From positions 1 through 41,315 of IMG/VR virus record IMGVR_UViG_3300020020_000012: a DNA stretch of 41,315 nucleotides, one strand, 5' to 3'. Below, one piece after another: positions 19,641 through 26,241 of this stretch. The translations under genes were made by a program, and so were the position numbers. This stretch comes from a virus. Numbering within the stretch: the stretch's first letter is position 1; each line of letters begins with the position of its first letter. The notes under the pieces are model-generated. The model did not search any database. It had not been told where the DNA came from and saw nothing but the letters and a program-made list of their open reading frames with translations.

Positions 19641-19714
19641 TTCTGGTCTACCTGATGCTAGAACTGGTGCGCCCCTGCCGGGCGTATTCGGAGTGGTGCG
19701 GAGGCGGCAAGTGA
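19637..19714 (+). CDS. Very small protein, 25 aa
   Basis: A short frame with a hydrophobic start (MILVYLMLELVRPCRAYSEW) and a Cys/Gly-rich end. It overlaps the previous stop (ATGA) and the next start (GTGA), which fits the packing of this operon and argues for translation. The function is unknown. Confidence 0.45.
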   Translation: MILVYLMLELVRPCRAYSEWCGGGK

Positions 19715-20283
19715 CGGACGCGAAGACGAGGGCCAAACAGTTGCGGTGGAACCTGGTACTCAACAGCGAGCAAGAAACGGTCATCGCCGCCGCCATCTCC
19801 GAAGCTGTGGAGGAAGAGCGGGAGGCGAACATGGGAATCCGTCGCACGCTGACGCTCAAAGTCGACGAACTCCGCGAGCAGCTGGAGTACCTGCGCGACA
19901 AGCACGCGAGCATGGCCGACGAGATGCATCGTGTCACCGGTGTTCAGGAGCTCTCGACGCTCGCCGAGTTGATCCGTTCCCGCGGCCCCGCGTCACCGGC
20001 TCCGGAATACCCGGGACTGGGTCCGAGCCCGTTCCGCGGCCCCGACTACCTCGCCGAGGCGTATCCTGGGCCCGCGTCACCGGCGCCGGTCTTGTCAGAC
20101 GGGACGCTCGTCGTGGAGGCGAACGACGTCGGGGATGCGCTCGCTCAGCTTGCCGAGCCCGCTCCCGATGCGCTGCTCGAGGCGGCAACGCGAGTGGTCC
20201 GCGAGTGGGCACATGGGCGGCCCGCGCTGGAGTCGGAAAGCCTCGACGCTCTCGCTGCCGTCGTGGCCAGGAAGGGGGAGTGA
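19711..20283 (+). CDS. Hypothetical protein, 190 aa, coiled coil plus Pro-rich linker
   Basis: Residues 1-85 are a charged helix/coiled coil (ELREQLEYLRDKHASMADEM). Residues 95-130 are Pro-rich with two similar segments, RGPASPAPEYPGL and PGPASPAPVLSDG, an internal repeat. The C-terminal part is helical (PDALLEAATRVVREWAHGRP). GTG 19711 overlaps the small gene before it. No family is recognised. Confidence 0.6.
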   Translation: MTDAKTRAKQLRWNLVLNSEQETVIAAAISEAVEEEREANMGIRRTLTLKVDELREQLEYLRDKHASMADEMHRVTGVQELSTLAELIRSRGPASPAPEYPGLGPSPFRGPDYLAEAYPGPASPAPVLSDGTLVVEANDVGDALAQLAEPAPDALLEAATRVVREWAHGRPALESESLDALAAVVARKGE

Positions 20284-20618
20284 TGGCGGACTTCGAGATT
20301 CGGAACGAGGACGAGCGCGCGGTCTACCTGGCGGCGTTCGGCGCTGCGGTCGCATACGGCGATGAGCACTACACCGCCGGGATGGCGCACGACGTTGGCA
20401 TCGTGGCCCTGTCGCGACTTCGGGCCATGCATCCGGAGGGCCTTGGCTCTCGGGTCATCCTCGGCGTAGACCTGACCTATAAGGAGGCTCAGCGAATCCG
20501 CCGAGAGGAGCGCGAGCGATGCATTGCCGAACTGCAATCGATGCGCTCCACGAAGATGAGCGCCGAGTGGAACAACGTCGTCGGGGCGTGCGAGAACGCG
20601 CTGGGTGACCTCGAATGA
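20283..20618 (+). CDS. Hypothetical protein, 111 aa
   Basis: A helical, charged protein (EDERAVYLAAFGAAVAYGDE, YKEAQRIRREERERCIAELQ) of unknown family. ATG 20283 overlaps the preceding stop by one base (TGATG). It lies in the run of early accessory genes after the recombination module. Confidence 0.6.
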   Translation: MADFEIRNEDERAVYLAAFGAAVAYGDEHYTAGMAHDVGIVALSRLRAMHPEGLGSRVILGVDLTYKEAQRIRREERERCIAELQSMRSTKMSAEWNNVVGACENALGDLE

Positions 20619-20860
20619 CGCCCGTGTGCCCTCACCGCCGCTACCACCGCGAGGCCACGCACTACCGCTGCCTCGGCGATGGCGTCGAGGAGTGCACGCA
20701 TACCCTGCCGCTCGGGGAGGCGGAGACGGTGCCGGTGGAGGACATCTGGACTGCCGTGGACCGCGAGAGCGACGAGCACGCGGCGCGCATGGAAGCGCTG
20801 AGCCGACAGGACGACGATGCGTGGACGTTTGTCGTAGAGGAGGACGCATGCCGGAAGTGA
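20615..20860 (+). CDS. Hypothetical protein, 81 aa, Cys/His-rich N-terminus
   Basis: The first 30 residues hold C5, H7, H11, C19 and C27 (VCPHRRYHREATHYRCLGDG), a possible metal site. The rest is acidic. ATG 20615 overlaps the stop before it by ATGA. The function is unknown. Confidence 0.55.
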   Translation: MTPVCPHRRYHREATHYRCLGDGVEECTHTLPLGEAETVPVEDIWTAVDRESDEHAARMEALSRQDDDAWTFVVEEDACRK

Positions 20861-21099
20861 AGCGAGTTGGTCCCGTTTGCGTGGTGCAACTGCGGTGCGC
20901 CGGGTGCGCTTTCGAAGCGTCGGAATACTACCGGGTGCAAGGCGACACCGGATGCCACGTGCGGTGCGAGCATCCGTCGCTGTCGAGTCCCCGGCGCGTT
21001 GGCGACACGACATGGGCGACGCCGTCATGGTGTCCGGCGCTCAGCTGGAACCGTGTCGACGCCATCGCCGCCGAGGAATCTGGGGAGGGGGAGGAATGA
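20848..21099 (+). CDS. Cys-rich hypothetical protein, 83 aa
   Basis: Five cysteines (CVVQLRCAGCAFEAS, CHVRC) and a further one in PSWCPALSW suggest a zinc-bound fold. ATG 20848 is preceded by AGAGGAGG, a strong Shine-Dalgarno, and overlaps the previous gene by 13 bases. No family is recognised. Confidence 0.6.
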   Translation: MPEVKRVGPVCVVQLRCAGCAFEASEYYRVQGDTGCHVRCEHPSLSSPRRVGDTTWATPSWCPALSWNRVDAIAAEESGEGEE

Positions 21100-21452
21100 G
21101 CGGCTTCGTCGAACTGGACCTCTCGTACGACGGCTGCAAGAGCAAGATTGCGCTCTGTGGCCAGGCCGGGGACATGGGGGAGCCGCAGCGCCGGGACATG
21201 AACGCCGCGCTGATGAAGGCCGGGCTACCCTGGATTCTGGTTCGCGCCGACGGTGAGCGAGCCGCCTACGACGAGCAGCAGGAGCGCATCGCCCGCCTCG
21301 AGGCCGAGAACGCGCGATTGAAGGGGCATGTGGAGCGGCTGCGTGATGCCGCGCAACTGGTGTACGACGGCGAAGTGTCCTGCGAGTGCCTGTGGGGAGC
21401 CCTCCGCGACACGGCCCCGGCGAAGGAGAAGCCTGATGACGAAGTACGCTGA
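21096..21452 (+). CDS. Hypothetical protein, 118 aa
   Basis: An N-terminal beta domain (FVELDLSYDGCKSKIALCG) is followed by a coiled coil (DEQQERIARLEAENARLKGH) and a Cys pair (SCECLWGAL). ATG 21096 overlaps the upstream stop. The coiled coil resembles leucine-zipper dimerisation segments. The function is unknown. Confidence 0.6.
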   Translation: MSGFVELDLSYDGCKSKIALCGQAGDMGEPQRRDMNAALMKAGLPWILVRADGERAAYDEQQERIARLEAENARLKGHVERLRDAAQLVYDGEVSCECLWGALRDTAPAKEKPDDEVR

Positions 21453-21984
21453 GCGCGACGCTTTCTCACTGGAGCCGCACTACTCGTGGCACGTCGCCGC
21501 GATGACGACGGAGCGACTGGACCAGAAGTCGGACATTGCGGCGGAGCTGGCCTACCGCGACTGGCTCCTGGAGGACTCGATGCGCAAGAGCGACGTCGAG
21601 GACGTTTACCGGCGACTCGCCTCCCTCACCGCCGAATGCGACGCGCTGAAGGCGGAGCGGGATGCGTTCATGTGGGCGAAGGAACAGAACATGGTCGCGC
21701 ATGCCGCGGAGCTCGCCTTCGCCGAATCCGCTCGGGACCAGGCCGTGGAGAAGCTGGGGGAGGAGAAAGCGGCCGTCGTCCACTGGGTGGACGCATTCAA
21801 TCGCGCCTCACTTCGGGTTCAGTCCACCGAGCAAGCCCTTCGCGCGCTGCGGGATGCGGGGCTACGGCGTCTCGAGTGGGGCCACTCCGTCGGCTGCATG
21901 ACTGGCGCCGCTGACCCGGCCGAGGCCGTCTGCTCGTGCGGGCATGAGGCGCTCGAGAAGGCGCTGGAGGCGAAGGATGTCTGA
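21436..21984 (+). CDS. Coiled-coil hypothetical protein, 182 aa
   Basis: The protein is mostly helix (LTAECDALKAERDAFMWAKE, ESARDQAVEKLGEEKAAVVH) with a C-terminal Cys/His group (VGCMTGAADPAEAVCSCGHE). ATG 21436 has AAGGAG just upstream and overlaps the previous gene by 17 bases. The function is unknown; the plan resembles that of the preceding gene, coil plus Cys-rich end. Confidence 0.6.
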   Translation: MTKYAERDAFSLEPHYSWHVAAMTTERLDQKSDIAAELAYRDWLLEDSMRKSDVEDVYRRLASLTAECDALKAERDAFMWAKEQNMVAHAAELAFAESARDQAVEKLGEEKAAVVHWVDAFNRASLRVQSTEQALRALRDAGLRRLEWGHSVGCMTGAADPAEAVCSCGHEALEKALEAKDV

Positions 21985-22309
21985 CTACGGCAAGTGCTGC
22001 GTGGCTCTGCGAAGCTGCGGGAGGGCAACCCATGAGGACGAGGCCGGGCGGCGATTCTGCACCAGGTGCTCGCTGGAGATGATGCGCGTGATGTTCGAGC
22101 TCAGCGACGACTACATCGCCAAGAGCACTCGTCGCCGCGAGATGCGCGCCGTGCTCGATGCGCTCTGGCTGGCGTGGGAGCGGAGCCCGGAGATGCCGCT
22201 GGACGGGATGCTGCACGCCATCGCGTTCGAGCCCACCACCGAGGTGCCGGAGGACGGGCCGATACCTGACGCCACCCTCCTGGCCGCGCTGGAGAAGTGG
22301 CGGAAGTAA
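21977..22309 (+). CDS. Hypothetical protein, 110 aa, last gene of the plus early operon
   Basis: The N-terminus has four to five Cys residues (CCVALRSCG, FCTRC) in a zinc-finger-like arrangement, followed by a helical region (MMRVMFELSDDYIAKSTRRR and LDALWLAWERSPEMPLDGML). ATG 21977 overlaps the gene before. The gene converges on the late operon with only one base between the stops, and no strong terminator is visible in between. Confidence 0.6.
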   Translation: MSDYGKCCVALRSCGRATHEDEAGRRFCTRCSLEMMRVMFELSDDYIAKSTRRREMRAVLDALWLAWERSPEMPLDGMLHAIAFEPTTEVPEDGPIPDATLLAALEKWRK

Positions 22310-22310
22310 G

Positions 22311-22667
22311 CTACCGCTTCGGTCTTCGCGGAAACGACACGTGCTCCGGCGTCCGGTCCGCCGCGTCCATGCCCTGCTGACGGCGCTCCATGTACCGCTC
22401 GGCCTCCATGGTCTCGGCGTCGATGATGGCGCTGTCGTCCTTCCACTGGTCGATGCTCGGCGGGGGGCTGCTCGGGACGCCGTCGGAGCGCTCCAGGAAG
22501 AACTTGGCCTGCTTCAGCGCGTAGGCGTACCGGCGCTTGTCCGCGCGGCGCTCGCGACGGTCCTTGCCACGCTCGCGGACTAGCCAGCCGATGGCGCCCA
22601 GGAGAGCCGTGTGCGACGCAGCCAGCGCCGCCGTGATGACCCCGAGGGGAAGCGTGACGTCGGCCAC
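22311..22667 (-). CDS. Small membrane protein at the end of the late operon, 118 aa (holin or i-spanin candidate)
   Basis: One hydrophobic N-terminal segment (about residues 6-30, PLGVITAALAASHTALLGAI) is followed by a very basic stretch (RERGKDRRERRADKRR) and a long charged tail. It sits at the end of the lysis cluster after the endolysin. The single N-terminal span fits an i-spanin or a class III holin. GTG 22667 overlaps the previous stop TAG by one base. Confidence 0.55.
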   Translation of the reverse strand: MADVTLPLGVITAALAASHTALLGAIGWLVRERGKDRRERRADKRRYAYALKQAKFFLERSDGVPSSPPPSIDQWKDDSAIIDAETMEAERYMERRQQGMDAADRTPEHVSFPRRPKR

Positions 22668-22897
22668 TACTGCCGCTGCTCCCCGGCCTGCGCCTCGAGC
22701 AGTCTGACCCTGGCCTCCAGCACTTCGATACGCTCCTCGTGACGCTCCAGCTTGGGCCCGTGGGAGAGCACGACCTCGAGCGTGCGCACCGAGATTTGGT
22801 ACAGCTCGTTCAGGCGCGTCTCCATGCGCACGAACGCCTCTTCCTCGGGGTCGGGCCGCTCGTTCGCGGGGTCCGTCGGTGCCTCGCGGTTGGTCAC
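22667..22897 (-). CDS. Coiled-coil protein in the lysis cluster, 76 aa
   Basis: After an acidic N-terminus (RPDPEEEAFVRMETRLNELY) comes a heptad-rich helix (LERHEERIEVLEARVRLLEA). No membrane segment or signal is present. The start GTG 22897 overlaps the endolysin stop (GTGA). It lies between endolysin and a membrane protein, so it may be part of the lysis regulation, but this is positional only. Confidence 0.6.
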   Translation of the reverse strand: MTNREAPTDPANERPDPEEEAFVRMETRLNELYQISVRTLEVVLSHGPKLERHEERIEVLEARVRLLEAQAGEQRQ

Positions 22898-23334
22898 AGC
22901 GGGAACTCCTCCGGCACGTGGCCGGCGTTGTAGCGGGGCCTTTCTCCGAGGCGAGCGGCGGCGAGCGTGAGCCCTCCGCGGTGCTGGAAGTGCGGGAGGT
23001 CCGGCTTCTTCCAGCGCCCGCCCCATTCGCAGCCGACGGCTTCCCCGATCTCGCCGATGCGCGTCCAGAGCTTCATGTCCTCGGGCCACGACGGCTTGCC
23101 GTGCGCGTCGAGCGGGGCGACGTCGAAAGCTAGCCCGAAGTTGTGCCAGCTATCGCCGCCCCTGGCGTTGGTCACCTTCGGCCGCTTGTCGTAGAGCGCA
23201 TCCTGCTCCGCGTAGGTTCGGAAGCCCTGCGTGATGACGAGCCGGATGCCCTCCGCGTCGGCGCGGTAGAGCAGGTCACGCGCGGCGAGCTGGATGCTGC
23301 CGTGGAGGCGGGAGATGATCGCGTCCTGTGACAT
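22894..23334 (-). CDS. Endolysin, M15 (VanY/L-alanyl-D-glutamate) peptidase type, 146 aa
   Basis: This enzyme cuts cell-wall peptides at the end of infection. The M15 zinc motif is clear: SWHNFGLAFD with H64 and D71, and a second His, H115 in LPHFQH, with the upstream segment TQGFRTYAEQDALYDKR. The size is that of small endolysins such as T5 Lys. No signal peptide is present, so it needs a holin. ATG 23334 overlaps the small membrane gene by one base (TGATG); an upstream extension in the same frame lacks homology. Confidence 0.92.
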   Translation of the reverse strand: MSQDAIISRLHGSIQLAARDLLYRADAEGIRLVITQGFRTYAEQDALYDKRPKVTNARGGDSWHNFGLAFDVAPLDAHGKPSWPEDMKLWTRIGEIGEAVGCEWGGRWKKPDLPHFQHRGGLTLAAARLGERPRYNAGHVPEEFPL

Positions 23335-23435
23335 CAGGGCGCACCGTAGAGCCACGCCGAGAAGGCCGCCACGATTGCCGCCAGCGCGGTCCAAACCGCG
23401 GCCTCCGTGAGCAGCGCGAGCGCCCAGGCGGTCAC
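23334..23435 (-). CDS. Tiny membrane protein, 33 aa (holin candidate)
   Basis: This short frame runs from GTG 23435 to a stop at 23334, tightly overlapping both neighbours (GTGA and TGATG). It encodes a single hydrophobic helix of about 27 residues (VTAWALALLTEAAVWTALAA onward). It lies directly before the endolysin, where holins are often found. Single-span holins of 33 aa are rare but known (T7-type and smaller). The packing argues that it is translated. Confidence 0.55.
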   Translation of the reverse strand: MTAWALALLTEAAVWTALAAIVAAFSAWLYGAP

Positions 23436-23647
23436 GGCATGCCCTTCAGGCACGCGGCCATGGCGTCGACCATCTCGTTGCGCTTGTCGCGCTCCACGCA
23501 TGGGCCCCCGTCATCGCACTGCGCCCCGATTGCTCGGGCCGCATCCATGACCATCAGCACGCACTCGGCAGGGGCAGCCGGCGGAGGCTGGCCACCGCCG
23601 CATCCGGCCAGGAGGAGCGCCAGGAGTCCGATGCGGTGGATGGGCAT
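23432..23647 (-). CDS. Small lipoprotein, 71 aa (possible o-spanin)
   Basis: The signal peptide MPIHRIGLLALLLAGC carries a good lipobox (LAGC, C16). The mature part begins GGGQPPPAAPAEC, Pro-rich like Rz1-type o-spanins, but also has four further cysteines, which is unusual for them. It begins the lysis cluster and would anchor in the outer membrane. A separate inner-membrane partner could be the gene at 22311. Confidence 0.6.
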   Translation of the reverse strand: MPIHRIGLLALLLAGCGGGQPPPAAPAECVLMVMDAARAIGAQCDDGGPCVERDKRNEMVDAMAACLKGMP

Positions 23648-23651
23648 GAGT

Positions 23652-23670
23652 AATCTTAGCAGTCGTAAGA
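23652..23670. other. AT-rich hairpin between tailspike and lysis genes
   Basis: ATCTTA-GCAGTCG-TAAGAT is a perfect 6-base inverted repeat with a 7-base loop, unusually AT-rich for this genome. It occupies nearly the whole 25-base gap between the tailspike stop and the lipoprotein start, so it could modulate translation of the lysis genes. No Shine-Dalgarno is obvious next to it. Confidence 0.45.
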
Positions 23671-23672
23671 TG

Positions 23673-25115
23673 TCAGGTCACGGTGTTGTCGGCCCCAAAT
23701 ATCCACGGAGTGCCGGCGCCGGTTCCAGGGATGACGTTGATGATTTGCCCCGACTGAATCCAGAGTGACGCGCTGTTCCCTACCGCCGGAGAGATGCGCG
23801 TCGTCGTGTTACCCGACCAGAGCGCTGTCCCTTGGGCCTGCGCGAGAGCAACGCGGGCAATCGACACCGATCCGTCGGCCGCGTTGTCGTCCATGACGTT
23901 CCGGCTCCAGATGTTCGCGTCGGAATCGGCCGAGATGGGCCCAACGGCGTAGGAGTGAAGGACCAGGAAGGCCTCCCCTGCGTTGCCGGTGAGGGTGTTC
24001 TGGTCGAAGACAGCGTGCTTGTGGCGCGTCTCCAGGTCGTAGCCGACGCCGTCCGGGGTCTTTGCTCCACCTAGCCCATTGGGGTCTGGGCGCGTCGTGC
24101 CGCTGAAGGTGCAGCCGCTGACAAGGTATTGGTGCATGTGGCTGCTGAAAAAGCCCGCGGAGCCGTGCGGATACCCGAGCGAGCACTGGTTCGTAAACGA
24201 GCAGCTTGTCATCGAGACACGGTAGGCGGCCGCGAGCTCCGCGTGCTGCCACCAGGAGCTGGTTGACGTGATGTTGTTGAAGCGGTGCTGTTGCCCGGAA
24301 CCCACGTAGAAAGGCAGGTCGGTGTCTTCGAGAGAGCAGTCCTCGATGCGCACGTAGTTCACGCCGAGCACGGTGATGCCGGTTGCGAAGCCCCGGTTGT
24401 AGCCGGCGAGGTCGATGGGAGGGTCAGCGGGAAGCCCAGCCAACGCGATATCCGTCATCGCTACGTCGTGAACCCAAAGGCCATCCACGGCGCCCAAGTA
24501 GAGCTCGTTCGGGTTCTCTGTTCCGATCTTGCTGTAGGTCAGATTCGCGAGCGAGATGCCGGCGCGGGTGTACCCGGTGAACTCCAGGTCGCTGATTTCC
24601 CACCCGGCCATCGAAGGTCTGGCGAAGTAGATGCCGCTCTCGACAGTCCCGCCGCCGTCGAGGACCGGGTCAGCGCCGGCGCCGTACTTTCCGATCCGAA
24701 TCCACTTCGTCGCGGCCGACGCATCTGCCGCTGTCCATGCCGCGTCCTGCGCAGTCGGCAGGGCCATCTGAGCTGCCCAGATATCTCCCCACGCAGCGGC
24801 TTGCGGCGCGGTCTGCCCCGCGGCTACGGCGTTCGCAACGAGGGTAGCGTGGTCTGCGCCTGCGACGATGGCCGCCTTCTCGGCGGCGTGAGATGTCGCG
24901 AACGTGGACTCGTACGTCGCCTTGTCGAAGAGGCCGTAGCCGTGCGCGATGAACTGCCCTGCGTGCGTCTCGCCTGCCTTGAGCAGCAGCGAGTCACCGG
25001 CAACGTACGTGTCCTGCGATGCGCGCGAAAGCGTGGCCCACGCGGTCGCCTCGGTTGTGCCGGCGTTCGCGTCGTTCCCGCCTGACGGGTCCACGTAGTA
25101 CGTGGCTGGGATCAA
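23673..25115 (-). CDS. Tailspike-like right-handed beta-helix protein, 480 aa
   Basis: The start ATYYVDPSGGNDANAGTTEA is the classic beginning of secreted or phage beta-helix proteins. The rest shows the repeating short-strand pattern with asparagines and glycines (WEISDLEFTGYTRAGISLAN, VRIEDCSLEDTDLPFYVGSG, CTFSGTTRPDPNG). Such proteins bind or cleave surface polysaccharide. Catalytic residues cannot be assigned by eye. An alanine-rich insert (about residues 78-130) interrupts the helix. It sits at the end of the structural operon, where host-specificity proteins usually are. Confidence 0.75.
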   Translation of the reverse strand: MIPATYYVDPSGGNDANAGTTEATAWATLSRASQDTYVAGDSLLLKAGETHAGQFIAHGYGLFDKATYESTFATSHAAEKAAIVAGADHATLVANAVAAGQTAPQAAAWGDIWAAQMALPTAQDAAWTAADASAATKWIRIGKYGAGADPVLDGGGTVESGIYFARPSMAGWEISDLEFTGYTRAGISLANLTYSKIGTENPNELYLGAVDGLWVHDVAMTDIALAGLPADPPIDLAGYNRGFATGITVLGVNYVRIEDCSLEDTDLPFYVGSGQQHRFNNITSTSSWWQHAELAAAYRVSMTSCSFTNQCSLGYPHGSAGFFSSHMHQYLVSGCTFSGTTRPDPNGLGGAKTPDGVGYDLETRHKHAVFDQNTLTGNAGEAFLVLHSYAVGPISADSDANIWSRNVMDDNAADGSVSIARVALAQAQGTALWSGNTTTRISPAVGNSASLWIQSGQIINVIPGTGAGTPWIFGADNTVT

Positions 25116-25119
25116 GTGC

Positions 25120-25680
25120 TCAAGGGCTTTTGCAGCCGAGCGTTACGCCCACCAAACTTCCTGCCGTGGAGGCCGTTGAGCCGCTCTGAACGACGCGGAT
25201 GGACAAGGAGTCTCCCTGCGCGATGGCGATGCCGGCGTGTGTACCTTGGGCCGAGGGTGTGCCCGGGGACAGCGTGACCGTGAGCGCAGACGGCGTCCCG
25301 CCGACTTCGAGCGTGTACGTGATGCTGTCGGTGGCCTGAGTTGCGTTTGCGTACGTCGCGGTAAGCGTGACCGCTGTCATGGCCATGGGCGCAGTGATGT
25401 ACAAAGCCCCAGATGCAGCCGTCGCGACGGCTGCACTCCCGGCTCGCGGCATCCAGCGAGTGGATGTGGTCCCTGGGTTGCCGTTGCTGAAGAACGCACC
25501 CGCGGGGAAAACCTTGGCGTTGACCGAGGCATCGATCAGCGTCTGAATGGCCGCCTGACTCGCCGGAAGCGCGTCGATTTTCGTCTTGTCGGCGCCGGTC
25601 ATGAATCCGGCGGCGCCGGCGGCGACAACGTTCGCGTGGCCTCCGGTGATGCTCGTTCCGCTGTGAAGTACGTCAGCCAT
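25120..25680 (-). CDS. Tail fibre/tip-like protein, 186 aa
   Basis: The N-terminus GHANVVAAGAAGFMTGADKT (about residues 14-33) is a motif common in phage tail-fibre shafts, in which AGFM-x-x-ADK-x-KID repeats. The C-terminal two thirds are Thr/Ser/Ala-rich beta structure (MTAVTLTATYANATQATDSI, TLEVGGTPSALTVTL), like a jelly-roll tip. It overlaps the preceding short gene by 8 bases. A host-binding role is likely but inferred. Confidence 0.65.
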   Translation of the reverse strand: MADVLHSGTSITGGHANVVAAGAAGFMTGADKTKIDALPASQAAIQTLIDASVNAKVFPAGAFFSNGNPGTTSTRWMPRAGSAAVATAASGALYITAPMAMTAVTLTATYANATQATDSITYTLEVGGTPSALTVTLSPGTPSAQGTHAGIAIAQGDSLSIRVVQSGSTASTAGSLVGVTLGCKSP

Positions 25681-25837
25681 TGGTCAACTGGTCTCCGCTC
25701 GGGTCGGTGAGAATGTCTACGCCGCCGGTGTTCAAAAGGTGGTCCCCTGTGGGAGGTGGCGGCGGCGTGATAGCTCCGCCTTTGGCGACACCGAAGCGCG
25801 TGCCTCGATTGCGCCCAGCGACTTTCCGGCGGCTCAC
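25673..25837 (-). CDS. Short structural-region protein, 54 aa
   Basis: This begins with GTG 25837 in a GTGA overlap and ends inside the next gene's start. It has a basic N-terminus (SRRKVAGRNRGTRFGVAKG), a run of five prolines (residues 25-29) and a polar tail (TGGVDILTDPSGDQLTNG). The tight overlaps on both sides indicate that it is translated. The function is unknown; a small tail adaptor is possible. Confidence 0.55.
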   Translation of the reverse strand: MSRRKVAGRNRGTRFGVAKGGAITPPPPPTGDHLLNTGGVDILTDPSGDQLTNG

Positions 25838-26229
25838 GGCACCCTCGGAATCCCGAGTCCGCCCAGTGGCGACTGCGAGAGAGAGACGCGAAGGAATCCG
25901 GCGCTCGCTGCCTTCACGACGAGGTATCGCCCCGCGGGACGCTCGTGCTCCGGAGTGCCAGCGATGAGCGCGGAGCACATGCCGGACGTGAGGCCCGCGT
26001 TGCCCGTCGTCGCCTCGTTGACCGCGGTGAGGCCGTCGTTACTCCAAAAATAATAGGTCGTCTGGTCGGCGAGCAGCTTGCAGTAGTTGCCGATCCAGCG
26101 GTCGCCAAGGGTGGCCGCGAACCGTGCGTTCATGTCGATGCTCTGCGAGCTCGTCGTGGTGGCGATGACGGTGACGAGCCCCTGCTGAGGGCCTCTGACG
26201 TCCGCTGCCGAATCCTGTACTCCGCTCAT
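25834..26229 (-). CDS. Hypothetical structural protein, 131 aa
   Basis: This is a beta-rich protein: GLVTVIATTTSSQSIDMNAR, RWIGNYCKLLADQTTYYFWS, then GRYLVVKAASAGFLRVSLSQ. ATG 26229 is preceded by AAAGGA. It sits between the ejection and tail-tip genes and is probably a minor virion or receptor-binding component. No family is recognised. Confidence 0.6.
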   Translation of the reverse strand: MSGVQDSAADVRGPQQGLVTVIATTTSSQSIDMNARFAATLGDRWIGNYCKLLADQTTYYFWSNDGLTAVNEATTGNAGLTSGMCSALIAGTPEHERPAGRYLVVKAASAGFLRVSLSQSPLGGLGIPRVP

Positions 26230-26241
26230 GGTCTGGTCCTT

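Noticed and set aside
23673-26229. Diversity-generating retroelement target in the tail-tip region
   Set aside because: I found no reverse transcriptase gene and no near-repeat with A-specific differences elsewhere in the genome.
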